Shown here: positions 45,497 to 58,732 of the stretch, piece after piece | Numbering within the stretch: position 1 is the stretch's first letter | Layout: the number at the start of each line of letters is the position of its first letter | Assembly (NCBI GenBank): GCA_026874595.1 | Contig: CM049322.1 | Coordinates: forward strand, 49,267,340 to 49,331,339 | Reading direction: 5' to 3' | Origin: Sipunculus nudus | Taxonomy: Eukaryota; Annelida; Sipuncula; Golfingiida; Sipunculidae | Length of the DNA: 64,000 nt | The notes under the pieces: model-generated | What the model saw: only the letters and a program-made list of their open reading frames with translations | What the model was told of the DNA's origin: nothing | The model's database searches: none | Program-made: the position numbers and the translations under genes

Positions 45497-47917
45497 CTGG
45501 TATCTGATATTTAGTCGCGATTATAAGACTGCATGATCACAACATGAAAAAAAATAGACAGCAATGTACAATGATGCCCGATATTACTAAAGATTATAGC
45601 TGATTATACTGGCATTAACCTTAATTTAAGATAATTATTTATGTAGAAACATACTTTCAGTTCTTGATTTCTTTGCGGGCTTTGCGCTTAAGAATGTGGT
45701 CAGGGAGGACTGCCGTTTTGAAGGATATGCTGCTGACCAGCAGCTAACAACAGAATGAAGCATGAATGTATAATACAATGATACAAGCAAGTAAAGCTTT
45801 GGTAGGGTTTTAAATACACACCCTGTCTCAATGCACTGCTGCCCAGAGCCAGAGATAGCCTTGTTGTCACCTTACACAGCATGACAACAGAAAGCACACA
45901 GTGCATGGTTATTTGTAGAGGAGATTGCATGGTTTGTTAACATAAGTAGCCACTGTACACATACACACGATACATATTGAAGGACAGCAGGCCCTTCCAT
46001 TCCTGCGTTACTGTAAATTGTTGCATGTGAGCAATTTTATTAGCAAGAAGGGGGGGGGGGGATAAGCTTGGGCTACATGGCTGATTTTTACATTTTACTT
46101 GCTCAGGAAATTCTAGGAGGGGAGGGGGTAATTGCCCCCTTTGCCCTCCCCCCCCCCCCCCGCGGATCCAGCACTGATTGGACGTCGGTATACCTCGATT
46201 ATGGGAAAATGATTGAAAACTAAAATATAATTAGCCACGTATGATCTATTTGTATAACGTTAACTTTTTGGGTATTTAATTCTATTCGTTTTGGTCACTT
46301 TTGTTTACCTTTCAATGCCAGTTATCAGATGTCCTGTTTAATCATATTAAAAAAAAGTCTCAGACAACGACTTTTTGCTTCTGACGTATTATACTCTGAT
46401 ATAAAACAGCAGTTGTGTGCAACTTAAGACCATACTAATATTTGTAATATTACTAATAGACATTAAGGCTTATTTCTTAATATTGTTTTTCAGTCTATTG
46501 TCACTTTCTTCATTTTTTTAAAAATCCTCTTGTAAATAAAGTAAATCACTTTTATGTAATTAATGACTGAGCGAGCAATGTGGATCTGTATCTTGTCTAC
46601 GTCTAAACAAGAAACGCTGTACGGTCAAGAAATATATCAGATTACTTTAGAGGCTATAAATAAAATTAAATACATTTATAAAGGCAGTTAAAAATTAACA
46701 GTACCAAAAAAAGACGGTTGCTAAAATAAATTGTATGCGTGTTTTGATCAGCAGTGGCCGGTAGAAACTATTCGCCAGAAACTAGCCTGCTTGCATAACT
46801 CCATCATGATCGCCACAGAACTGATGAAATCAGGCAATTCTTGTCATACCAAACATCTGATTTATGGGGATCGTGCGTTAGACATCGTCAGTTGCATTCA
46901 CCATTCAATAGGCCCGCGTCATTTGCTTTATATACTAACGATGCGAACGTGACCGTAGCTGTAAAATTATAACCAACGCAAGCGACACGATGTCAGTGAA
47001 CATTTTCCCGCCAAAACAGTCATGAATGAAATCACATGGGTGAATTTTTACTAAAAACCTCTTATTGGTTCTCTGTCTATGACACATGACCGCTTCGCCA
47101 GTCACAAGAACGTGTGCGTGCATGGGAAGCACGCGTTTATACAAATCAAGGTGTCACATGGTTTAAATACCAACATGAGTGATTGAAAGAATTAATGTCG
47201 ATAGAACTTTCATTTAATGCGATACCGACAGGATTCCGCTTTATTTGTAATCAAATCAAAACCATTTCTAATTGCTTAATATTTTTTCAGGCTGCTGTTT
47301 CTTTACCGGCAGTTTTTCTCCTCTCGTGCACGACTGTACCGATCGTTCTACGTATATATATAGGCACAATCAAGCAAATTTGTAAGGCCCATATTAAACT
47401 ATCGAAAACGTCACTAATACCCTTCATTATGGAAATTAAAAGCATCTAAGAATGTAAAAGAAGAGCTATTTTTCTAGCATATTAAGGCAGATTTTTACGG
47501 GTCCAAGTACGTCTGCGGCAGATCATACAAAAAAGAAATTTGCAGATCAGTCAAAGATTTCCAGCCGCAGCAAAAAATCTCCGCCCGCCGGGTTAGCCCC
47601 AACACAGATATTGTTTAAAGATGACCTCTATAGTCTCTATGGGGCATATGTAGTGTTCGTAAACGTCTATCAGGCAATATTAAAAAAAAGGGTTGCTTTG
47701 GGTAAAAAAAGGGTGGGGGGTCTGGACCTCATGGAGTTGTTTACCAAAAGTGTTGTCCCTAGTAGTAGTCCGCATGCGTATTCTAGTCTGTATGCATATT
47801 CCGTACTCCGTGTTGATCGGTACTCGACAACTAGAGTTTTTTTTCTGGTATGCAAGCCATTTCAGCATATTATTATTGTACATTTTTATATATTTTCAAC
47901 AAAAGCTTATTCAAATC

Positions 47918-47957
<40 letters not shown>

Positions 47958-48088
47958 TTCGTCTGACTGAGTAAATGTTTGTGTAAAATCCTACGTTTTA
48001 ATCACAGGTGGATTACATCTGGAACTATCCATCAATAAAATACTATACAGTGGTATGTGAAATCAATTTTAACTCATACACTCTTACA
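45497..48088 (+). repeat. Tandem array unit 5 (2592 bp)
   Basis: Closest to unit 4; private variant AGTAGTAGTCC near 47760. Confidence 0.95.
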
Positions 48089-50517
48089 CTGGTATCTGAT
48101 ATTTAGTCGCGATTATAAGACTGCATGATCACAACATGAAAAAAAATAGACAGCAATGTACAATGATGCCCGATATTACTAAAGATTATAGCTGATTATA
48201 CTGGCATTAACCTTAATTTAAGATAATTATTTATGTAGAAACATACTTTCAGTTCTTGATTTCTTTGCGGGCTTTGCGCTTAAGAATGTGGTCAGGGACG
48301 ACTGCCGTTTTGAAGGATATGCTGCTGACCAGCAGCTAACAACAGAATGAAGCATGAATGTATAATACAATGATACAAGCAAGTAAAGCTTTGGTAGGGT
48401 TTTAAATACACACCCTGTCTCAATGCACTGCTGCCCAGAGCCAGAGATAGCCTTGTTGTCACCTTACACAGCATGACAACAGAAAGCACACAGTGCATGG
48501 TTATTTGTAGAGGAGATTGCATGGTTTGTTAACATAAGTAGCCACTGTACACATACACACGATACATATTGAAGGACAGCAGGCCCTTCCATTCCTGCGT
48601 TACTGTAAATTGTTGCATGTGAGCAATTTTATTAGCAAGAAGGGGGGGGGGATAAGCTTGGGCTACATGGCTGATTTTTACATTTTACTTGCTCAGGAAA
48701 TTCTAGGAGGGGAGGGGGTAATTGCCCCCTTTGCCCTCCCCCCCCCCCCCCCCCCCCCCGCGGATCCAGCACTGATTGGACGTCGGTATACCTCGATTAT
48801 GGGAAAATGATTGAAAACTAAAATATAATTAGCCACGTATGATCTATTTGTATAACGTTAACTTTTTGGGTATTTAATTCTATTCGTTTTGGTCACTTTT
48901 GTTTACCTTTCAATGCCAGTTATCAGATGTCCTGTTTAATCATATTAAAAAAAAGTCTCAGACAACGACTTTTTGCTTCTGACGTATTATACTCTGATAT
49001 AAAACAGCAGTTGTGTGCAACTTAAGACCATACTAATATTTGTAATATTACTAATAGACATTAAGGCTTATTTCTTAATATTGTTTTTCAGTCTATTGTC
49101 ACTTTCTTCATTTTTTTAAAAATCCTCTTGTAAATAAAGTGAATCACTTTTATGTAATTAATGACTGAGCGAGCAATGTGGATCTGTATCTTGTCTACGT
49201 CTAAACAAGAAACGCTGTACGGTCAAGAAATATATCAGATTACTTTAGAGGCTATAAATAAAATTAAATACATTTATAAAGGCAGTTAAAAATTAACAGT
49301 ACCAAAAAAAGACGGTTGCTAAAATAAATTGTATGCGTGTTTTGATCAGCAGTGGCCGGTAGAAACTATTCGCCAGAAACTAGCCTGCTTGCATAACTCC
49401 ATCATGATCGCCACAGAACTGATGAAATCAGGCAATTCTTGTCATACCAAACATCTGATTTATGGGGATCGTGCGTTAGACATCGTCAGTTGCATTCACC
49501 ATTCAATAGGCCCGCGTCATTTGCTTTATATACTAACGATGCGAACGTGACCGTAGCTGTAAAATTATAACCACCGCAAGCGACACGATGTCAGTAGACA
49601 TTTTCCCGCCAAAACAGTCATGAATGAAATCACATGGGTGAATTTTTACTAAGAACCTCTTATTGGTTCTCTGTCTATGACACATGACCGCTTCGCCAGT
49701 CACAAGAACGTGTGCGTGCATGGGAAGCACGCGTTTATACAAATCAAGGTGTCACATGGTTTAAATACCAACATGAGTGATTGAAAGAATTAATGTCGAT
49801 AGAACTTTCATTTAATGCGATACCGACAGGATTCCGCTTTATTTGTAATCAAATCAAAACCATTTCTAATTGCTTAATATTTTTTCAGGCTGCTGTTTCT
49901 TTACCGGCAGTTTTTCTCCTCTCGTGCACGACTGTACCGATCGTTCTACGTATATATATATAGGCACAATCAAGCAAATTTGTAAGGCCCATATTAAACT
50001 ATCGAAAACGTCACTAATACCCTTCATCATGGAAATTAAAAGCATCTAAGAATGTAAAAGAAGAGCTATTTTTCTAGCATATTAAGGCAGATTTTTACGG
50101 GTCCAAGTACGTCTGCGGCAGATCATACAAAAAAGAAATTTGCAGATCAGTCAAAGATTTCCAGCCGCAGCAAAAAATCTCCGCCCGCCGGGTTAGCCCC
50201 AACACAGATATTGTTTAAAGATGACCTCTATAGTCTCTATGGGGCATATGTAGTGTTCGTAAACGTCTATCAGGCAATATTAAAAAAAAAGGTTGCTTTG
50301 GGTAAAAAAAGGGTGGGGGATCTGGACCTCATGGAGTTGTTTACCAAAAGTGTTGTCCCTAGTCGTAGTCCGCATGCGTATTCTAGTCTGTATGCATATT
50401 CCGTACTCCGTGTTGATCGGTACTCGACAACTAGAGTTTTTTTTCTGGTATGCAAGCCATTTCAGCATATTATTATTGTACATTTTTATATATTTTCAAC
50501 AAAAGCTTATTCAAATC

Positions 50518-50585
<68 letters not shown>

Positions 50586-50710
50586 TTCGTCTGACTGAGT
50601 AAATGTTTGTGTAAAATCCTACGTTTTAATCACAGGTGGATTACATCTGGAACTATCCATCAATAAAATACTATACAGTGGTATGTGAAATCAATTTTAA
50701 CTCATACACT
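48089..50710 (+). repeat. Tandem array unit 6 (last, 2622 bp)
   Basis: It shares the unit-1 states (ACCACCGC, CTAAGAACC, CATCATGG). It has the longest C (22) and (TA)n (about 64 bp) tracts. Similarity ends at CTCATACACT, and unique DNA follows. Confidence 0.95.
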
Positions 50711-51581
50711 ATTGTTAATTAACGATTTGTATCCCATTTAAAATGAACACCATTTTAAGCAGTTATTGCCAAGCTGATAGCTGAGCAGTTGCAGGCAGGG
50801 GACAGGCAATGGAAAAGGCCTCTTGCTGCATGTACACCCTTATATTTAGGCAAACCAAACAGCTAATCGACCATTTGCGCACCTTGTTATCTGATCGATC
50901 TTAAATAATTGCATGCTCTACTGGAAAACTGTAATAACTTCACATTTTTTGGGTCAAAATTCACAATGGGCTAGCCAGTACATTGGATTAAACTATATAA
51001 AAAGGCCGAGGATTATTTGAAAATGGGAAGTCGTGAATAGGGTTAACATTTTTTTTTCAATTAAAAACGGAAGTACTTCCTTCTTTTCTCGAAGAAACGA
51101 GGTAACAGCGAACCAGTTTTAGGTTTAGTATCACATAAAAAATTAATTGACTGAAGTTAGCTTAGCTTAAACAATTTTAATAAATGAGTTTCTATGCAGG
51201 GCTCTTGTTTTCAACTCAGCGGACTTTCCATCATGCTGAGATGTACAGATCTAAATTTCTATCATCCTTCCTTCTGGCCCTCCGGCCAGCTGTACATTAG
51301 ATGGCACTAATCATAACAGCTACAATAGGCAAAGCTTTTTTGAAAGCGGGGACGGGGACGCATAAGGGAGAGATTGAGGGCGCATAAGTGCACGAAGGGG
51401 GTGGTTGTGGGAGGGGGCCATCCCCTCACATGGTATGGAAATTTTTGAAAAAAAAAAACTTACACATGATACATACATTTCCAGTGCATTGTTTTGACCA
51501 TTTTCCCGATTTTGACCACATGCTGCATCTCTCATAAATTACTATATTTTTTTTATTTACAGTATCATATGTAACCAATTG

Positions 51582-51620
<39 letters not shown>

Positions 51621-52499
51621 TAAAAAATTATCTTCAAATATCAATATCAAATATCTCCCTCTCCAAAGCCTCGAAATTTATTACTAGAGATCTATCAGGG
51701 CCCAGTGAAAGCTCCTCAGACTCCCGGAATTCACTGTGACGTAAAATTCGAACACAGAGATGCATGTGATCACACTGGAAGTTAAAATCTCCTAACTGTT
51801 GAAGGCTGTTGAACAAAGATTTACTATGGGATCACAAATTAAAAATTGCTTAGTTCATTACCACATTATTCTCTGTCAAGATGAACAATTAAAAACAAAA
51901 CTGAACCAAACAAGTTCTTTTGAAATATGTCACTAAAAGATAGAAAGATTTCATTGTAACCAGTCAGTTTTATGTAATAAGTCATATAAAAGCTTTAACT
52001 TCGGAATACTCAATTGATGGATTAATACCTAATAGATGGATTGCTTTAAGATCTAGTATCCTTGTTCTTACCTAGTAACTTGTGTCTAGACTGACATATG
52101 TCAGTTATGCCCAAATACTAAAAGCTTGCCAGAGGCCCCAGAGACAGTCATCCACAGTCTTGCAATATACTTGTTCCAACATGTCCATTGTAACAGTTCT
52201 CTGCTCAGGGCACAGATTTTGGTAAGTGTGGCCCAGATGTTGAATAGAAAATTGCACTAAACCTTAATATTGGATATCGAGCTTTCTTGAAAAAATAGCA
52301 ATATTTAAATTCCCATGTCTTGAGCTACAATATATATTGTCTCCTCCTTTCGAGGAAATTGCAAGACAGCTTATAACCAGACGACTGGCCGTTAACTATC
52401 AATTCAGTGCATTGATATTTAATGACCTTACGATATCGAACCTCAATGAAGCTCAAACGCAAAAATATTACACAACAGGAATATGCTTCCAAAGAATGC
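50711..52499. other. Non-coding stretch
   Basis: A (TA)n tract lies at 51586-51619, with a G-rich patch around 51345-51425. No gene is supported. Confidence 0.4.
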
Positions 52500-53455
52500 C
52501 CTTGACCTTGAAACTGCATTGTAAAATTGCATCAATATTCATATATTTACATGGTTACAATATTTAACATGATGTATTTACTCATAAAAATCTCACAAAA
52601 AAACTGACCCCCGAAATAAAGAAATATTAAAAACCTTGACCTTGTTTGTTCACTTTGAATCTGCATAGAAAAGATGGCAACATTGATATTTCGATTGATA
52701 TGGTTATAATCTTTAAAATTATATGTATTGCCAGATTTTTTATGAATATTGCATTTAATAACAACTGACCCTGGAAAAATCAAGAAATATTAAAAGTAAT
52801 GACCTTGACCTTGTCTCTTTGCCCAGCATCTGAAGGGAGAATTTGCAACAATGCAACAATGAATGTCAGCTTTAATAAGATGTATGATGGTCGCTTCCCT
52901 CCCTCATGAAATCCCCAAGGAATAGCAAAATAAGGAAAAAGAAATTTCAAAATCCTTGACCTTGGCCTTGTTTATTGACCTTTATTTCATTAAAAAATGT
53001 GGAAACATAGGTTTTTAGACTGACAAGGTTATAAGCTTTAAAATGATGCATATTGTCAGTTATTTTCACGAAATTCCCAAGGAATGACAACTGGCCTATA
53101 AAATTCAATAAATATCAATACATGTAACCTTGACCTTGTTTGGTGACCTTGAAACTGTTAAGGAAAAACTGCAACGTAGGTTTTTTGATTGATAATGTTA
53201 AAATCTTAAAAATTATATATGTTGCCAGTTATTTTCATGAAATTCCGATGGAATGACAACTGACACTTGTTAAATTAAAAAAACATGTACATGTATATTA
53301 TAAGCCATGACCTTGACCTTGTTTGGTGACTTTGAAAATGTAGGAAAAAATGGCAACATGGATTTTCAGACTGCTGAGGTTATAAGCTTTAAAATGATGA
53401 ATGTTGCAAGCTTTCTTCATGAAATTCCCACGGAATGACAACTGATCCTGGACTA
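52500..53455 (+). repeat. ~160-bp satellite, six diverged units
   Basis: CCTTGACC recurs at 52501, 52634, 52803, 52954, 53128 and 53311 (spacing 133-183). Shared parts are AAATGGCAACAT.G, GGTTATAA.CTTTAAAAT, TATTTTCATGAAATTCC and GGAATGACAACTGA. It looks like the core of another pearl-type element. Each unit holds TGACCTTG half-sites. Confidence 0.8.
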
Positions 53456-56400
53456 AATCTTAGAATTTTAAGAAAAGTCATATCGAAGCAACACATTGGC
53501 TGATTGACCCTTTGACGTGGCAGAGACGTTACCCGTTTGCACCCACAACCCAGTTCCATTTGTGCTTTTTCCGGAGCCTAGTTTATAAATGTTTTGCCCA
53601 GAGACGTATGTTTTATGAAACGCTTATGTGTCATCTACGATAAACAGAACGCTGTCAAAATCGATGTTAATTTGGCAAATATATAGTTTTATATGTAATG
53701 CTCACATGTACTGCCAGTAGCGGGCTCTACCTGCAAACAGAAGGGTAAGGCGATGGACCAAATAATTCGGATGCGAGGTTAAGGGCTTTTTTAATGTATT
53801 TAGCAAGATGTTTTTATTTAAACTGTTATAATTACTGGGTCCGGTAATTATTTGATCCGGACCTAATATCTCGGCAGCTGGATGATATAAAATGATATAA
53901 ATTTATAACTTTGATTCATTAATGCAGTCCCCCATCAGGAGGCATTTGTCTTTTAACTGGGTGTCTCCCTGTAAATGTCCCTCTTTCTATTAAAATTACC
54001 TATATTTCAGGAAAAGCACGAATTACCAAAATAGCTAGTGTTATGTTGCCGGCAGAGAAAACTGTGGTCGGAATTATGTGTTCCTGCCATATAAGGAATT
54101 TAAGTTTGACATCTGGATATTTGAATGCCTGCAACAGTTCATATTCTGGAAAGCAACTGTTAAAGTGAATTTCTATTATAAGTAGGAAACTAAATCAGAG
54201 AACATAACAGAATCATAAAGAAAGTAAAGACATCTGACAAAGAAAATAATTAAATGATTAAAAAGGCTAAGTCCTGTGATTATTTTTAATAATGTTTTGA
54301 CTGTGAAAATATGATACCTATTCTTATTCGGACCGGGCTCGGTGCATGGTCGGATAAACATAAACAGTTTGATAAATAAATTATATGCAGTGAGGAGAAA
54401 GCCGTCGAGATGCGTACGGGTCTGCAGCTTGAGTATTTTGCTAAGCATCGTAACGCCACACTCACGTTACCCCGCGAGGTGGGGTTAGACATCACAGATA
54501 GATATCCGGCGTCCCACTACGTGAGGTACCTGTCACAAGATGGAGGGGAAATTAGAAGGATGTGGGTGTCTTCACGTGATCCGAAACACTGGCGTCTGCT
54601 CCAGCATTTACACGCTCAACAACTCACCTGTCTGCAGCTGTATAGGGAATGGACAGAGTCGACTTGTTCTGTTGACGAAAGGTACATCACAGAGACTCTT
54701 GAGAGAACACTGACAAAGTTCCTCGTGAAACAACTCACATTAAAGTTTCTATTTAATGAAATATTAAAAGTTATGACCTTGACCTTGTCTCTTTGCCCAG
54801 CATCTGAAGGGAGAATTTGCAACAATGCAACAATGAATGTCAGCTTTAATAAGATGCATGATGGTCGCTTCCCTCCCTCATGAAATCCCCAAGGAATAGC
54901 AAAATAAGGAAAAAGAAATTTCAAAATCCTTGACCTTGGCCTTGTTTATTGACCTTTATTTCATTAAAAAATGTGGAAACATAGGTTTTTAGACTGACAA
55001 GGTTATAAGCTTTAAAATGATGCATATTGTCAGTTATTTTCACGAAATTCCCAAGGAATGACAACTGGCCATATAAAATTCAATAAATATCAATACATGT
55101 AACCTTGACCTTGTTTGGTGACTTGAAACTGTTAAGGAAAAACTGCAACGTAGGTTTTTTGATTGATAATGTTAAAATCTTAAAAATTATATATGTTGCC
55201 AGTTATTTTCATGAAATTCCGATGGAATGACAACTGACACTTGTTAAATTAAAAAAACATGTACATGTTTATTATAAGCCATGACCTTGACCTTGTTTGG
55301 TGACTTTGAAAATGTAGGAAAAAATGGCAACATGGATTTTCAGACTGCTGAGGTTATAAGCTTTAAAATGATGAATGTTGCAAGCTTTCTTCATGAAATT
55401 CCCACGGAATGACAACTGATCCTGGACTAAATCTTAGAATTTTAAGAAAAGTCATATCGAAGCAACACATTGGCTGATTGACCCTTTGACGTGGCAGAGA
55501 CGTTACCCGTTTGCACCCACAACCCAGTTTCATTTGTGCTTTTTCCGGAGCCTAGTTTATAAATGTTTTGCCCAGAGACGTATGTTTTATGAAACGCTTA
55601 TGTGTCATCTACGATAAACAGAACGCTGTCAAAATCGATGTTAATTTGGCAAATATATAGTTTTATATGTAATGCTCACATGTACTGCCAGTAGCGGGCT
55701 CTACCTGCAAACAGAAGGGTAAGGCGATGGACCAAATAATTCGGATGTGAGGTTAAGGGCTTTTTTAATGTATTTAGCAAGATGTTTTTATTTAAACTGT
55801 TATAATTACTGGGTCCGGTAATTATTTGATCCGGACCTAATATCTCGGCAGCTGGATGATATAAAATGATATAAATTTATAACTTTGATTCATTAATGCA
55901 GTCCCCCATCAGGAGGCATTTGTCTTTTAACTGGGTGTCTCCCTGTAAATGTCTCTCTTTCTATTAAAATTACCTATATTTCAGGAAAAGCACGAATTAC
56001 CAAAATAGCTAGTGTTATGTTGCCAGCAGAGAAAACTGTGGTCGGAATTATGTGTTCCTGCCATACAAGGAATTTAAGTTTGACATCTGGATATTTGAAT
56101 GCCTGCAACAGTTCATATTCTGGAAAGCAACTGTTAAAGTGAATTTCTATTATAAGAAGGAAACTAAATCAGAGAACATAACAGAATCATAAAGAAAGTA
56201 AAGACATCTGACAAAGAAAATAATTAAATGATTAAAAAGGCTAAGTCCTGTGATTATTTTTAATAATGTTTTGACTGTGAAAATATGATACCTATTCTTA
56301 TTCGGACCGGGCTCGGTGCATGGTCGGATAAACATAAACAGTTTGATAAATAAATTATATGCAGTGAGGAGAAAGCCGTCGAGATGCGTACGGGTCTGCA

Positions 56401-56730
56401 GCTTGAGTATTTTGCTAAGCATCGTAACGCCACACTCACGTTACCCCGCGAGGTGGGGTTAGACATCACAGATAGATATCCGGCGTCCCACTACGTGAGG
56501 TACCTGTCACAAGATGGAGGGGAAATTAGAAGGATGTGGGTGTCTTCACGTGATCTGAAACACTGGCGTCTGCTCCAGCATTTACACGCTCAACAACTCA
56601 CCTGTCTGCAGCTGTATAGGGAATGGACAGAGTCGACTTGTTCTGTTGACGAAAGGTACATCACAGAAACTCTTGAGAGAACACTGACAAAGTTCCTCGT
56701 GAAACAACTCACATTAAAGTTTCTATTTGA
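52784..56730 (+). repeat. Tandem segmental duplication, two copies of 1974 bp
   Basis: 52784 to about 54756 repeats as about 54757-56730 with an exact offset of 1974. By eye there are about a dozen differences, under 1 percent. Each copy carries the end of the satellite, a non-coding stretch and the start of the LRR gene exon. The junction at about 54755 fuses exon sequence (AAGTTTCTATTT) to satellite (GAAATATTAAAAG). Confidence 0.95.
54410..54756 (+). pseudogene. LRR-gene exon, truncated duplicate
   Basis: The frame starts MRTGLQLEYFAKHRNATLTL and matches the second copy at 56384. A splice acceptor (AAATTATATGCAG, ending 54390) allows it to be an internal exon with SEEKAVE before the ATG. 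The exon is cut at the duplication junction after VKQLTLKFLF. Beyond that the frame runs about 40 codons into satellite DNA and stops at 54881-54883, so the tail is not real coding sequence. One residue differs from the other copy (Pro/Leu in SSRD.KHW). Without its LRRs this copy cannot make the full protein. Confidence 0.7.
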
Positions 56731-57319
56731 TGTCAATGAAGCCACTGCAGTAGTCAGAGCAGTAGTGCACACACAGACACTTCAGCACCTAGACCTCTAC
56801 GACTCAAACCTGGCCAGTGACACTTAACAAACTCTTATAAACTGGGTCTCGCAATCACACCTGGCATCACTAAGATTGCAAGACTGTAAACTCACATCAC
56901 AGGAGATGGCAGCGCTCGACATGCAACAATCACTAAGAACACTGAATGTGAGTCACAACGAACGTACAGAACTGACTGGCACAGTCCATTTATCAGGTAT
57001 CACCAGGTCCCAAATACATTCACTGGACAAGTCTTTCTGTCTCATCCGACCACCTGGTGTGTTAGCGGTAATAGAGACTTTAACGGAACTAAACCTGAGC
57101 TATAACTGTCAGGAGGGTTCGCGTTGCGAACTAGAGATGTTGACAGAGAGAACCGAAAAATTCAACATGCTGAATTTGGAATTTAACAACATGTCCTGTC
57201 ACGTGGTGACGATTATCCACCAGAAACTGACGGCATCTTGTCCGCACCTCAATCTGATAATGGATGAATCAGACTCTGGGATAGTTACGGTTTTTGGAAA
57301 AATTTGCTCCTGGAATTAA
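56384..57319 (+). pseudogene. Leucine-rich-repeat protein gene with one in-frame stop
   Basis: A single frame of 312 codons is broken by a TAA at 56825-56827. Before it: the same N-terminal part as the truncated copy, then LQHLDLYDSNLAS. After it: LASLRLQDCKLTS, LRTLNVSHNERTE, LTELNLSYNCQEG and FNMLNLEFNNMSC. These L..L.L..N-type repeats, about 28 residues apart where regular, fit ribonuclease-inhibitor-type LRRs as in NLR-like proteins. No NACHT, death or TIR domain and no signal peptide or membrane helix is seen. It may be the LRR-bearing last exon of a longer gene. It lies 4.6 kb upstream of the Toll-like receptor on the same strand. The stop could be a true null, a polymorphism or a sequence error. 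Confidence 0.65.
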
Positions 57320-58069
57320 CTCTCACGTGTGACGTCACAGCACTAATCGACTGCGAGAGACAGAGACTTAGATGGTTGCCAGGAAGTCAGCAAAACTTTA
57401 CGTACCTCCTATAAGAAATATAAAGAATATGTCTGTGCTTTAGAATGACTTATTCACTTTCAATCGTTGTCGAAACCTTACGAAATTCTTTGTAAGTAAA
57501 ATCCCAAAGTTATTTTCCAAGAACGAAATAGTGCTGCTATTTATTTACACCTTATATATGTAATGTTATATACAAAATGACCATATATTGGTAAACATGT
57601 GGGTTTATTTTCGGTTGTGATTATAAAGATTTATAAAATTAGAAAAAAGTATTAAATATCCGAATAAGTTCTACAAGCAGTACTTAAAGTAACATAACCT
57701 GTGTGAAAATACAGTCGTTTTCTGTTTCGATGACTAACCTAAGAGACCGTATTTACACAATTCAAAAGCAGTATTTAAGTAAATAATATGACATCTAAAT
57801 GCAAGATTTAATTATGTTTCAGCTTTATTCTATTTACTGTATTTATCTATATATTTTCCATATCCACTGTTTGTAAAACTCTGGAGAAAAGTTTTTTATG
57901 GTGGTGTTTTTATTGAAGTGTCATGCGTGGAGTTCCTTTATTTGTTTCACTTATCATGTTATTAGGGAAGCACGTATACAATATATATTTCATAAATCGG
58001 ATATATTAGTAGGTTCTGTTGACAGAAACTAACTCAAAATTAACACTAGGGGTCTCAATGTTTGAGCCA
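57320..58069. other. Non-coding stretch
   Basis: Likely 3' flank of the LRR gene, AT-rich; no feature that I can support. Confidence 0.4.
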
Positions 58070-58440
58070 GGAGACCAGAGACAATCCGAGTCTCTGCGGT
58101 TTGGAATAGATCAGCCTGACACCCTTCCCATGTCTAAGGATCTGTCGTCTGTATAACACTGTGAATATCTTCTATAGTTGGTCAGATTTTCTACCATGAT
58201 TGTAGCCTCATCTCAACTAGAAACAGCTTTTTAAATTAATTTATAAGAGGGCGGTAAGTTTTATCTTCCATGATAAAAAAGTATCCCTTGAATTACTTTA
58301 AATATAGGATAATTTCATCTTTATTATTATATAAAGGAGCACATGGAAAATCTTAGAGTAAGCAGTAATACTATTAAAATCTATTTGACATTACTTTAGT
58401 GCTACATTTATTTGCCCTTTTCTACACTGCATCATAAGGC
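58070..58440 (-). pseudogene. Diverged copy of the 28.5-28.93 kb region
   Basis: The order of matching segments is kept: AGGAGACCAG, GATCAGCCTGACA (GGTCAGCCTGTCA in the source), AAGGATCTG, GTCAGATTTT, ATGATTGTAGCCT, CTTTTTAAA, and TTTGCCCTTTTCTACA. The first part corresponds to the exon at 28432-28601, but its splice sites and frame are lost. Confidence 0.65.
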
Positions 58441-58732
58441 TGTCTCCAAATATGTGTCCGGGTCTTCACTCTGTCCAACCACTTACTATCTCGTGCGCAT
58501 GACTTAGCCGAGCAATCTAAAAGAAGACGATATCATCCTAATCACTACCCTGTACGTACGACTTAGCCGATCATTCCGGCGTCTTTTGATCCGTCCAATC
58601 GGACAGAGCCTTTATCAGAGGGCCCTTATGTCACTCAAGGGAAACCAAGCTTTATCGCAGTCCATTCTGGTCTAGTTTGTATCCAGCGATCCCGGGGTTA
58701 CAACCACGATGTTCAAGATACGGTCATTCAAA

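Noticed and set aside
38055-50598. Repeated open frames of 60-127 codons in every array unit (such as the 88-codon frame at 38507)
   Set aside because: Identity is explained by recent duplication. In unit 6 a 2-bp change in a TA run truncates the 88-codon frame to 60, and others end in (TA)n, so the frames are not protected.
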